Positions 12,901-22,993 of a DNA stretch of 64,000 nt are shown here, piece after piece. The DNA lies in contig JAQGDQ010000078.1 in assembly GCA_030141605.1 (NCBI GenBank), positions 372,001 to 436,000 of the forward strand, read 5' to 3'. A program made the translations under genes and the position numbers. Every line of letters starts with the position of its first letter. Positions within the stretch are counted from its first letter, which is position 1. The notes beneath the pieces are model-generated. The model was not told the origin of the DNA. It made no database searches and was given only the letters and a program-made list of their open reading frames with translations. The stretch comes from Tubiluchus corallicola (lineage: Eukaryota > Priapulida > Priapulimorpha > Priapulimorphida > Tubiluchidae).

Positions 12901-14276
12901 AGTAACTCAAATTATCGCAATATGGGTGCATTTTTGGTATATGCATATCATAATAAAAGATATCACGATGCGCTGGTACATTGACATATCGTTACAGGCC
13001 TAATATCTGTACAAGTTTTGGTGTGCATTTAGTAATGCGTGATCCTTTATTTTTAGCCGCTATGAACGGGAACTTTTATCGTAAGGTTGACAGTTTGTGA
13101 AGGGCCAACTACATTGTAAATACATTTATTTAAATTTTTGCATCGACATTTACGGGCATGTTGAATGTGCTTGCAAAAATTGTTCTGTTTGCTACCCTTT
13201 ACTAAAGAACAAGTAGACCTAATGGCATGTTTGATTCAAATCTATAGTTTATAACACCAAAGGGTGCCATGCTAGGAATGACATTTTAAAATTCATATTT
13301 ATCATTATACATTATTTGCAGTTGTAAACTGTTTGACGAAAATGTGATACTAGTTCTATTAAAAATAAAATTTGTTTAATCAATTGTCACTGGTATACAA
13401 AAATTGTGGCTATATCTAGCTACTTAGCTAGTTTATGAAACTCGCCAAATCATAAGGCTTTCACTAATATTATTAATTTGGAGCCGCATTCAGAAAGCCG
13501 TCACTAAGTTATAGACACCTTTATTATCAGTTTGTTGATCAAAGTAACAACATCTTTAATTTAGTGATGGGTTTGTGAAATCAGCCTCTGATATTTTTTG
13601 ATTATTATATAATTATTTGTTAGTGAATGGTATTTTTCATTTAGAAACTGCCATTTTTTAGAATTGAATTTACATTGTATTCTTGCAAGTCCTAGACTAG
13701 TTCTTAACAATTGTGATTTATAACTTGTTAAGCATGTTATTGGTTATGCAGTTTTGATCTTTTTCCATGTTTTTTTTTCATTTATTTGCCTCTTTTCTAA
13801 TTTGCACATTTGTTATTATTGCATGATATTATAATTTTAATCTGGTAAAAACAACTACGATGCCATATTGTTGTTGTAGAGATTATAATAAATTGTACAG
13901 AATAACACATGCCAACTTGTAGAACTTTTATCTCTGTTCACCTTTTGAATTAATTTAATATTTAACTTTAAATTGTTTAATATTTGAATACTTTACTTAG
14001 AGCAATCTGAGTTACTGTGCTCACAAATATGTATGTTCTGTTCTTTCACCATTCCACATTTTCTGTTCACTAACAGCACAATTGAAAATTTTGCATACAT
14101 TTACTTCCCTATCATAGTGTCCTGTATAAAACAATTTTCTTGATAGTTATGTATGTTATTGAAATTTGTTTTCAAATTAATGGCTATGTCTACTGTTTTC
14201 TTGTAGGAAAAAACGGGCTCTATATAAGCAGCGTGTACAAGATAAAGATTATGACGAAGAAAATCCTAGAATATAA
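3949..14276 (+). CDS. Type I membrane protein with two degenerate SRCR-like domains (7-8 exons)
   Basis: Assembled by GT/AG sites and phase: exons 3949-4030, 8097-8228, 8715-8915, 9802-10070, 11077-11206, 12162-12282, 14207-14276. They total 1005 nt, 334 aa, with no internal stop; a 24-nt microexon (13057-13080) can be added in frame. Residues 1-28 form a signal peptide (hydrophobic TLLTFSLFLCILEL). Residues about 37-137 look like an SRCR domain: WIDGP start, then six cysteines spaced as in the family, including GLLC, EIACSEMNYP (compare VVCRQLGYP) and a GVTC end. Residues about 155-268 form a second one with TVC, VFCRATGC, GSCSGSE, NCDD and LSCSG. The usual GTVCDDxW motif is absent from both. 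A helix at about 287-308 (VGAIVVGIVAIIGVTIYCYF) is followed by a basic tail ending DYDEENPRI. SRCR domains bind ligands at cell surfaces; the ligand here is unknown. The start was chosen for the signal peptide and the ATGGCGGCC context. Confidence 0.86.
4260..4570. repeat. Degenerate tandem repeat in intron 1 of the SRCR-like gene
   Basis: The phrases tagttaaatcat(a/g)aa, gcaataaa/gcagtaaatgagc and aatgcagttaaatca recur about five times with a period of roughly 50-60 bases and heavy divergence. This looks like an old minisatellite. Confidence 0.45.
5060..5105. repeat. TTAG/TTAA simple repeat
   Basis: A run of gttagttaattaattagttagctagctaag type, imperfect tetranucleotide repeats, in intron 1 of the SRCR-like gene. 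Confidence 0.6.
5340..5985 (+). pseudogene. CR1/Jockey-type LINE reverse transcriptase relic, internally deleted
   Basis: Reading in broken frames, 5370-5455 encodes the reverse-transcriptase motif TDTLYLDFKKAFDSVPH. The sequence then jumps, after a lost central part (no YADD box), to the C-terminal region: RRFTYLNKEMLSQLYKSVV, LLEYAILVCNP, then RRIRGDLIQVYRIINN and FKGKIDKSLHHLRHP, ending with a stop near 5973. Stops and frameshifts interrupt it. The order and wording match the end of the non-LTR retrotransposon ORF2 of the CR1/Jockey group. It is inactive and lies in intron 1 of the SRCR-like gene. Confidence 0.75.
7130..7660 (+). pseudogene. Second LINE ORF2 C-terminal relic of the same group
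   Basis: Broken frames give SLIRPLLGHCVQLWN, then an intact stretch 7350-7571 with LELRRRHGDLIRVYKILTR, FHSKTRGHSLKLFKERSR and YSFSVRVMN. This is the same C-terminal module as at 5.4-6.0 kb (RRIRGDLIQVYRI there), so both come from related elements. Stops occur at both ends. It is in the same orientation as the host gene. Confidence 0.7.
10354..10504. mobile_element. Small fold-back MITE with TGGCRCATTCAGACG arms
   Basis: The left arm TGGCACATTCAGACGTAG is followed by aacttctcttgcaac. Its inverse appears at 10408-10447 (...agactt..cgtctgaatgcgcca) and again at 10473-10504 (...tttctacgtctgaatgcgct). The element is almost entirely inverted repeat and encodes nothing. It sits in intron 4 of the SRCR-like gene. 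A related fold-back with a gcgcgttcagac start lies at 45419-45521. Confidence 0.65.
12383..13002. mobile_element. Non-autonomous hAT element with perfect 8-bp target-site duplication
   Basis: The ends are inverted repeats: TAGGGCTGTAACGATA on the left and TATCGTTACAGGCCTA on the right, with CACGATAT-type subterminal repeats. The 8 bases atatctgt flank it on both sides (12375-12382 and 13003-13010), the hallmark of hAT transposition. No transposase is encoded in its 620 bp. It lies in the intron between exon 6 and the microexon of the SRCR-like gene. An exact duplication suggests a fairly recent insertion. Confidence 0.9.
13057..13080 (+). CDS. In-frame 24-nt microexon of the SRCR-like gene (optional)
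   Basis: A pyrimidine-rich acceptor (tttatttttag) precedes 24 bases, followed directly by a good donor (gtaagg). The phase matches the exons on both sides (2 in, 2 out), so inclusion inserts NRYERELL plus a boundary serine between the juxtamembrane QRKK and the final KKRALYKQ, and the reading frame is kept. Skipping also keeps the frame. It could be constitutive or regulated; only transcripts can tell. It begins 47 bases after the target-site duplication of the hAT element at 12383-13002. Confidence 0.6.
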
Positions 14277-16590
14277 CATGATACTGCTAAAGATTTCTAG
14301 TGAAGAATGAAAAACTTTGGTATTTTTCTCTTTTTATACCTCTGTTCATGACAGGTAACATATTTGTAGATCTCCAGTCTTTACTGGAAACACCAAAACG
14401 TCTATAAGCTCATGTGCAAAAATTAGTTCAGTTTGGCACATGTCTATGTAGGGTTTTTAACAATTAATTCTAAATTATTTTTCATTTATTTATGGAGATT
14501 CTTTTCAGATCCTGTTGTACTTGTTAAATGTAGTATGCTTTCGCAGTACTATGTTTTTAAGATACATTAGCTAAGAAAGTTAATTTCAAGATGTAATAGT
14601 GGTGATACAATGAACCTAAGTTATTAAATTGTTGAAACTGAAGGAGTAAATCAGCAAAGGTCATGAGTTATCCTGGATTTGAACCTGGACCTTTACCTTA
14701 CGAGAGTACTGTCTTGACCAACTGCCTGGTTAGCCCCTTGTGACATCTTAGTTCTAGTAATTTACCAATCAAGTCTTAGCTAGCTGTTACTAAAAAAAAT
14801 ACTAGTAAATACGATCTTTTATTTAGAGTCCAGAATTGCTAGATGTTTATCGTCTGCTCAAATCAATTAGAAAAAATAAAAAAAATATTCCATTTAGAAG
14901 GTAAATGTTCAGATGTGATTGAGCAGATCCAAAATTACACACTGATTTTCTGATTTTTAAATTATTTACAAATAAATAAAATAAAAATCTAATTAGTTAG
15001 TATGTGGTCTAGCAGAAGTGAGGAAACAGTTGGAAGTGCTGTATTATTTGGTGAAGTAGGCCTAATAGAACTGAATTAAGGCCGACCTTGATCACAAATA
15101 CATTATGTCAGATTAATCTAAAGGATTCTGGTTCAAATCTGGGATCAATCAACCTGATTTCCTTCTTTTAGGCCCAGTTTAATTTAAAGAACTTTGTTAC
15201 TTTGGTTTGGTTTATTACGTGGAAAATTGTTTTGAAATTGTGAAGTTTAATTCAATTTTATGTTTGTAACTGCATTTTTTATTAAACCTTCATGCAAGGT
15301 TGTAAAAATGTTGGCTAATTGTGATTTTGACTGTTTTTTTGATTTTAATCATTAGTAAAAGGCTTTTCATAAAAAATTATAGAAAATCTGTAAGTATGTA
15401 TCTAAGTTTTGCCCTTTTTCCTTTTTTCAAAATATTAGGTTGCATTGGTCAAGCTATAATATAAAAAATGATGAATTAAATTGCTTCAAATTTATTAGTT
15501 ATCTTCTAATTACATTGTAATTTTTCCTGTTTGTAGTATGTATCTAGTTAGATCATGTTCTGATGTGAAGTTTTACTGAGCTATAATTGTGAGCATGTTA
15601 GAACAGGCCTAGACTGTTGTGTTGTAACATGTGTAAGTTTATTTAGGGATTTTTGAAGCATGGTGTTTTCGGTTTTCTCTACAATGAAAATTAGTGCCAT
15701 TTTTACTTCAGTGGGTCTATGACCATTACCATGCTGTGCCTTTCAGCAAAAAGCATTTTTACAATCTGCTAAAGTGAATAATGAATCTCTCATTGGGCAG
15801 TGATAATGCCTTTTTGTAAATGCTTTAGATACATTTTTATAGACATTTTCGAATGAAGTATTTTATAGCCGCTTATCTCAAGTGCAGAGTATTTTTGTAA
15901 TGATGTTACTACAAGTTTTTCAATGAATTTTCTAGCTGTGGCTTTGGCTACGTATTTAGCTTTTCTACGTAATAATTTAAACGCGTTAAATGATGACTCG
16001 GAAAACTGATTCTTGAGAAGAGACTTGAACGACTATAAAATGAATCTCGTTTTGATGATGTTAATACATTGGAGTTGTCTCAATGAATTGTTCTATTTAT
16101 ATTGTTTAATAACCGGGTCAGTGGTAACTATGAAAGTATTTCTGGCAAAGTCTATAATAATCTATAAACTCAAAATAATAGCTAACTTCTCAGTGTACTT
16201 TTTAACCTTTTTTCAATTTAGTATATTGAAGAGAAAAAAAAGTGCATTGCTGTTATACAGTGAAACAAAAAATGCTTTGCTTGCTGACAATACAGATGCA
16301 CTAATCTTTTTGATCTTTTGTCAGAAGCACAAGTATTTCGTTTCTTAGTTAAATAACTCTTGCATAAACAGTAAATGCAAATGTACATTTTTCTGCGCTA
16401 CTTGCAAGTATTTTGACGAGTGTAACATTGCTGCTGTGTCGCTTTAATATCTATTTTGAAGGAACAGTTTTTTGAGTCTTTTACTTGTTTAAAGAGTTAT
16501 ACGGGTTTTATAATATTGTTAACGCTGAAATTTTTTTACATGGAACTTATGATGTTATGTGGCTGCATATCTTGTGCTTATTTTGTATAC
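14277..16590. other. 3' flank of SRCR-like gene, AT-rich, no further gene seen
   Basis: Contains the SINE relic above, a second B-box-like ggttcaaatctgg at about 15131, and an AATAAA-rich patch near 14970-14985 that could serve as a polyadenylation signal. Frames of up to 111 codons (16013-16348) have AT-driven composition and no supporting splice sites or recognisable domain. Confidence 0.4.
14645..14755 (-). mobile_element. tRNA-derived SINE head (relic)
   Basis: On the minus strand the stretch has CAGTTGGTCAAGACAG, an A-box-like part, about 30 bases upstream of GGTTCAAATCC, an exact pol III B box. The flanking bases do not close a tRNA acceptor stem, so it is read as a SINE head or tRNA pseudogene, not a functional tRNA. 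It lies in the 3' flank or UTR of the SRCR-like gene. Confidence 0.5.
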
Positions 16591-16593
16591 AAA

Positions 16594-16780
16594 TTTGTAT
16601 TCATTACTAGTAAGTTAAATTTCATTAATATTTGGCTGTATAACGCTTACAGTGCCTGCATATCTACATACTGATATTGCATACAACTTTGTATTCATTA
16701 CTAGTAAGTTAAATTTCATTAATATTTGGCTTTATAACTCTTACAGTGCCTGCATATATACATGGTGATATTGTGTAAAA
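16594..16780. repeat. Two-copy tandem duplication, period about 94 bp, with third partial copy
   Basis: The phrase tttgtattcattactagtaa and the following segment through tgcctgcatat occur at 16594 and again at 16688 with few changes. A shortened third copy (gatatttggctttataac) follows near 16797. Confidence 0.8.
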
Positions 16781-17941
16781 ATTAAATTAATGTTGTTGAT
16801 ATTTGGCTTTATAACACTTACAGTACATTTGTTATTAACTTAAACCAACTTACACTGTTTCCTTATCCTGTGAAATATGAGATATTGTCTTTTTATGCAG
16901 TTCGGCAGCATTGGCTCTCTGCAAGGCAGCATGCAGATGGCACTGCCCAGTCACCCATTTGTTTACCTACCAGTGCTGCTGAACGTTCACAGCAGAACGC
17001 ACATGGTAGTCATGTAGCTCTTTGTCTACAGCCTGCTTATCATTTCTAAATGCTAATCCTCGGATATCATTTCAAACATTAAAAGCTTTTGCGAGTTTGA
17101 ATTTAAAACATGAATTATAAAAATGTGGATAATGATGTTATAGTGATAGCATCAGTAATCGATCAGTTGTAGATTTGCTAAGTTCTTTAGTATAAGTTAA
17201 GCTCGCAGAGGGCAAAATGTTGTCAGTGATGTCACACTTACATGATCGCTTCCAGAAGCTCGCAGTCATTTTAACTTTTTCATACTGCATTTTTAATGAG
17301 CGTAAATTTTCAAACAAACAGTGCCATGCACATGTCTCGGCTTCAATAGTGATCTGTAGCAAAGTAAGTTGTCATCTTTTTTGGTTTCCCTCAGTAAGAG
17401 TGTTATGTAATTTAAAGTGAAGCATTAATAAGTGCAATTTTGTTACTTCGTTAGACAAACGGGTGACTCAAACATTTTATTACAAGGCTTCAGAATATGC
17501 TAAAATGCTCGTGATATTAGTGAGATGCTTTGTATATATTGCAAAAAAGCTAGTGCTTTTGTTTATGAGCCTTAATTGCGTAATACAGCTATTATTAAGC
17601 TGCTATATGCTATTATACGCTATTATACGCTACTGCGTAATTACGAAGTAAGCTATTTAAAATGAATAGTAATTATGATGATGATAATGCTCAGGCTACT
17701 GATTCAGTATTATTATACCGCTTACTTTGTAAAATGAAAGTCAAGAACTAACCAAAATGGTTAGTCATAAATATATTAAATTTATGAGAAAGATCTACAG
17801 TTATGTATAGTCATCAGCGCTAACATTCATTGTGCTGTTAAACCCTACATTTTTGCATTAATCAGATTAAATTTCAGCTCTTTTTTGCTAATGTAATTTG
17901 ATTTTGTATACTTGCCATGAATAATACATTTTTCTTCCGCT

Positions 17942-18148
17942 TCAAGGTCTCATTCCGACTGTTGTCGTCAATGAGGCATTAACATTTTTTAGAGCATTCC
18001 ACTCACTCCTATCTGCAGCTAACAACATAAGTTCTTGTGCTCCTAAAGCTAGATTTGGTTGAAGTTGTTGAACATCTTTATTTGTCTTAGCTATCCAAAT
18101 GGATTTTCGTTTGCCTCGTGGGCTTTTGCAAGGTTTTAAGGCCCTCAT
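17942..18148 (-). pseudogene. LINE ORF2 extreme C-terminus relic
   Basis: The minus strand encodes ALKPCKSPRGKRKSIWI, then QLQPN and LLAADRSEWNAL. This is the conserved tail of non-LTR retrotransposon polyproteins (basic PRGRPK-like patch, then ...AADRxxW). A related copy lies at 52199-52477. Both are isolated fragments. Confidence 0.65.
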
Positions 18149-18149
18149 A

Positions 18150-20550
18150 AGATTTTCGTTCTAAGTGTATAAATCTTAATTTTTGATCATCTTATCTTTA
18201 ATGCCGTCTTATCTTTAATGCGCACTTTTCTTTTTTGCTAGGTAGCTGAAATGTCACATTTTATTCTATTGAAGATTTTATACCAGTTTTCTAATAGAAC
18301 TTTCACTAACAGCAGCTAGTGATTTTACAAATGCCAGCTTTCCAACAAAGAATTTTTTCTTGAACACCATCCTTCCTATCACTGGTAAATAAAAACTAGT
18401 CTGTGCTCCCGGTTTATTAGCATTTTATGGACAAGTGTAACGTCTATCAGCAAATTTCACCTTGCAAGTGTTTCAGAGTTTATGTGCTTGTATATTATGT
18501 AATATTTGGAATACTGTTAGTCGACTTTGATAATGCTGTTGTAGTCATTTGTATCTCTAAAATAGTACTGCTTTGCTGAATTTTGCAAATTTGAATAATT
18601 ACATTTTCATAATGTAAGATATGTATACAACTTAGATAATTATTGTAGTAATGTTATCATAGCATGAGGATTTATGATTGTCTAATGATAGACGATTTGT
18701 TGTTGTGGTTGTTACATAATGAAGCTAGTTATTAGTAATAGTAACTAGATACTATTTTTGGAATGTTGTTTTACTAATATATTATATTTTTGGCAACTAA
18801 TCAAAAAATGTTAATGGATAGTTTAGTGTGTATAAAATATGTCGAATAAATCTTTAAATTGAGGCAATTTGATTTTTACTTTCGGTAATTCTCAATTTTG
18901 AGTCAAATTTGCACAAATTTCAACCAGAATAATTTTTAACTGAAATCACTGCATGACAACGAAATGAACCCAATCATTTATCATTTGCTGTTATACGATT
19001 CAGTAATATATTTAATAAACCACATAATGCAAATAACAATAAATCTTCGTAACATTTTGATTAAGAATATCAACCAAGCACCAAAATATACATTAAAATT
19101 AAAAATGTAAGAACAATAGATGGTTTTCAATAAACTTAACAAGAAAAAATAAATCCATAATTAACATTTAAAAAATAAATAGAGGCACAAAAGTGCTCAA
19201 TTTAATTGTAAAATGAATAAAAAATATGTGTAGCTCACGTGGAAGTTTTAGACTAGGATGCAAACATGAGGGAAACAATTTCCACTGCTATAACAACAAT
19301 TACAAATTATGCATAAATAAATTGCCGTATGAATCTTCAGGAATGTTATATAAGACCAGATTTCATGTCAATCTAATTAATTAAGGTGGCATGCAATTTC
19401 AGCAGTGCTTGACGGCTGAATTAAAACACTCAAGCAACTCGAGAAATACAAGTTGAGTAAAATACACAAATGACGGTCAATTTCAAGAGCCGCAGTTAAC
19501 ATCATCGATTTTATGCCTTTGAACCAATTACAAGAAAAGTCTGGGGAAACATAAAACTAGTGGCAACTTCAACGTGTTAACGCAATAATTGCATCCAGGA
19601 TGCAGAGCGGTCAAATGCGTTTGGATGAAGAAGCTGAAACGCACAACTTCTGAGCAATAAATACTGCATGTTTTATGGCACAATACGTAAAGACTCAGCA
19701 TATTTTCATCAAAGTTCTGCTACATTTCAATAAATGGAGATAAGAAACAAACTAAAATAATATAAAGCATAAAGATTTGTCCAATATTAAGAAAAATTTC
19801 TGATTGGATGAAATACAAGATACAATTCTACAGTGTAGTCTATAGCACGATTTTAGAAACAATGATATAACCGCTCAAAACATTTTCTGATTTGATAATT
19901 GTATAATAGTTGTGGTTAAGCATGCCTGGAATAGATAGTGGGGTGCAACACTAATGCAAGCAGCCACTGGCCAAAATCTTGTCTACTGTACATAGTTGCG
20001 GTGCACAGCTAAGACGTAAGTTGAAATATATTTTTTTACTCTTTGTGTATTTACAACATAATGTTCAATTGTTAAAATGTGAATCTAATATTGGACAAAA
20101 TTCTAACAGGCTGCCTCCTCAAGACATACAGGTTTTACGCCACGTTTGCAGTCCGAATATGTCCCGGCCCTTGGCCTCTAGATGTGCAGAACTGCATATG
20201 CGGTATTATGTACTCTCAAAAATTTAATTACCAAACAATTACTGCAAAGCTTTGTTTACAAAAAAATTAAGAGAATAATGAATTAATGATCGTTTTGAAT
20301 ACATGGTAGTAACAGTGAAACCTATAAAATCTCATGTGGGGCAAAGCATTTTGGCTTTATTCAAAATTGGCCAAATATTATAGAGTAAAGATGTAATGCA
20401 CCCTATTCTCTGATGTATTTGGTTTTCATACTTCTTGAGTTTTATATTTCATTGGTCTAATGAGATGACATTGAAATGTCATGACATCTGACTTGAATAA
20501 AGTAAAATTATACATCAGTCTTAGCATTACTCATGCCATATTATAATACA
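18150..20550. other. Intergenic AT-rich, no gene seen
   Basis: No exon with phase-consistent splice sites and no recognisable protein. The block lies between the convergent 3' ends of the SRCR-like and LDLa genes and may include long 3' UTR of the latter. Confidence 0.4.
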
Positions 20551-20552
20551 CA

Positions 20553-20834
20553 TAGGGCCGTCTGAACGCATGGACAGGCTAAGCAGTTGCCCGGGGCACC
20601 CCAACAGCATCGGGGCCCCATGCTATTATTACATTTTCAAGGCTCAAGTTATATTGTTCAAACGTTTGTGAAATATTTGCTGTACAGTATGTTTTGCTGG
20701 AAGCACCGATACAATAAATATATATTTAATTTTATCGACCATTTATATTTTTAGTCTTGTGAATGGCTGTGTAGATAGAGGGCCTCAGTGGACTACTTTG
20801 CCCAGGGGCCTATAATGCTGTTAAGACGGCCCTG
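20553..20834. mobile_element. hAT-type MITE, CAGGGCCGTC family, copy 1
   Basis: The left end reads TAGGGCCGTCTGAACGCATG and the right end is the inverse of CAGGGCCGTCTTAACAGC. Flanks are aatacaca (20545-20552) and aataccca (20835-20842), an 8-bp duplication with one mismatch. The interior shares atacaataa...ttaattttatcgaccattt and the cttgcccaggggcc motif with the copy at 46307-46685. No coding capacity. Confidence 0.85.
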
Positions 20835-21809
20835 AATACCCAAATACAAAACTGTCTCCAGCAAAGTGTAAGCTAAACTCATACACTATTATCATAAGTA
20901 ATACATAAAATGCATAATTGTTAAAATTTACAATCTTACTAAAGGCTATATTATACACGTAAGTGACTGACTAGTTTTTATAGATAAAAAAGTTAAAAAT
21001 GTAAATAGTTTAAAAATTGGCTAAGTGAAAATTCAAAGAATATTACAATAACATAAGCACCTTTCAAGGAACTTACTAGACCATAACATTAACATTAGGA
21101 ATGTATTACAATAACGCATTCACTGTTAAACTTTTCATAATCACTGTTCTCGACACTACGTACTGTGAACGTGTGCATAACTCACAAATACACATGCCTT
21201 TATGTATGCATAAATTTACAAGCAAAATCATGCCCTTTCACCTTGGTTATGCCTTACATTAAATCTGCCAACAATATTAAAATTATGATCAAAAAAATAC
21301 AAAACAAGGAAGTGAAAAAGGTCAAAATGCAGTACAATAAAGTAATTGACTAGGCAGTTACTGAAACCATCTAATGTAATCTAATGTGAAATTTAAAAAA
21401 AAGATGCCAGTTTATGTACAAGCTATTTTAATTAAAAATTTGAGATTTACCATTGTGTTCTGTCAAGAATTCAGCTGTGCAGGCTATCACAACTTTTTAA
21501 AGCCGAAAAACTAAGCTTTACATGCACAAATAATGATAAAATACTGTCAAGTAGAAAACATTGACTAATATACTGATCATAAAAGTAAAAAGTATGCTAA
21601 ATACAAAAGTGAATCAATTTAAAAATACATATTTTTATTAAACCCTGAGAAAATCATCATGCAAATGTAATTATGGAAAGCATTTCAAGAACTTAGAAAA
21701 CTTTTCTGTAAAAAGTAACATGCTTTCTAAATTCCATGAATCGTAGAGATGAAAGAATCCAAGAAAAGACTCTACATATGCAAAACAGACAGGCAACTGC
21801 GCATTTAAT

Positions 21810-21960
21810 ATCTCATTATAACGATATAGCTATCTTGTTTACTATCTCATTGTAATGAGATACTAACTCGTTATAATGACTTACTACCTTGTTATAACAA
21901 GATAACCCTGTTATTATAACAAGATAACTATGTGGTTGTGGTTTAACGAGATAATTATAC
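21810..21960. repeat. Palindrome cluster of the CTCGTTATAACGAG type
   Basis: Several self-complementary words occur in a row: atctcattgtaatgagat, cttgttataacaag, ttattataacaagata, with ctcgttataatg between them. Each is a variant of a TTATCTCGTTATAACGAGATAA unit. Confidence 0.6.
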
Positions 21961-22993
21961 TTTTCAAAAAACAGATTTGAACTAACGGAGCTCGGTAGAC
22001 AGCACCCATGATATTTAAAAATAGAAATAAAGCTACATAATTAGATAGTATTTTAATGATGCAAAGTCATTGTTAAAGCACACAACATGAATGTAGTTTA
22101 AAGACGTAAAAAGTTTCAAGTGGTAAAAAAGACAGCAAACTCTCTTACAATTCACAGAATACAGTCATCCTATTCTATAAAGAAAGGCAAAACCTGACAT
22201 AATCATCAAAATACAAAATGGGTAATGTGTAATGAATATATGACAAAAAACAAGAATGAAAGAAGTGTAATAAAAACTGCAAGAGGAAAATGTATAAGCA
22301 AATATATATGTTCAGGTAAACGTGTCAATTTCGTAAAGGAAACCCAGGCGATTGTGTAGATATTAGTTTAAAATAAAATATGAACTAAAATATTGAAAAC
22401 TACAATAGCTCTTTTCAAATCAACGTTTAGATAAAATAATAATTACCTTAGATAGTTAAATTTTGTTAAACTTCAGAAGCTACAGTGAATCCACTAAAAC
22501 TGGCAATGGTGCCATTTTGTCACATTCGCATGGCCAACAAATAGGCACTGTACCATGATAAGCGTGAACTGCAGTCTTCGTCTGTGACGAAGAGCCCATT
22601 TTCGTAATATCAGCATGGATATCACATCAGCATGTTATAGCAATCTTCGCTTACACAAACGCGCTTGACATGCAGGGAAGATGCCTACAATTACACAAAT
22701 TGTGGTTAGTTTGTGACTTAAACAATAGCTGTGTTCGGTTGCCGTTAATTAACTTTTCAAGCTGATTATTCAAATATAAGAACAATTGCTAACTTTTATA
22801 GGCAAGAAAATGTATATTTTGGACAGTAAATTAAAATAAGATTGAGTCTAATCAATCATCTGGCTTTCCTTTAAAGCACTGTAGGTAAAAGGTATAATGG
22901 CTGACCACCATAATGGTACACCAACATCAGAAAGATAAATCGCATTTTATCACCTGTATATGAGCTGCAACCATTTACCGGTGCATATACTGC

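Noticed and set aside
12761-13003. 80-codon frame inside the hAT element
   Set aside because: Lies wholly in a non-autonomous transposon and shows no transposase motif.
16013-16348. 111-codon frame rich in Phe, Leu, Ile and Lys
   Set aside because: AT-driven composition, no domain, no splice partners.
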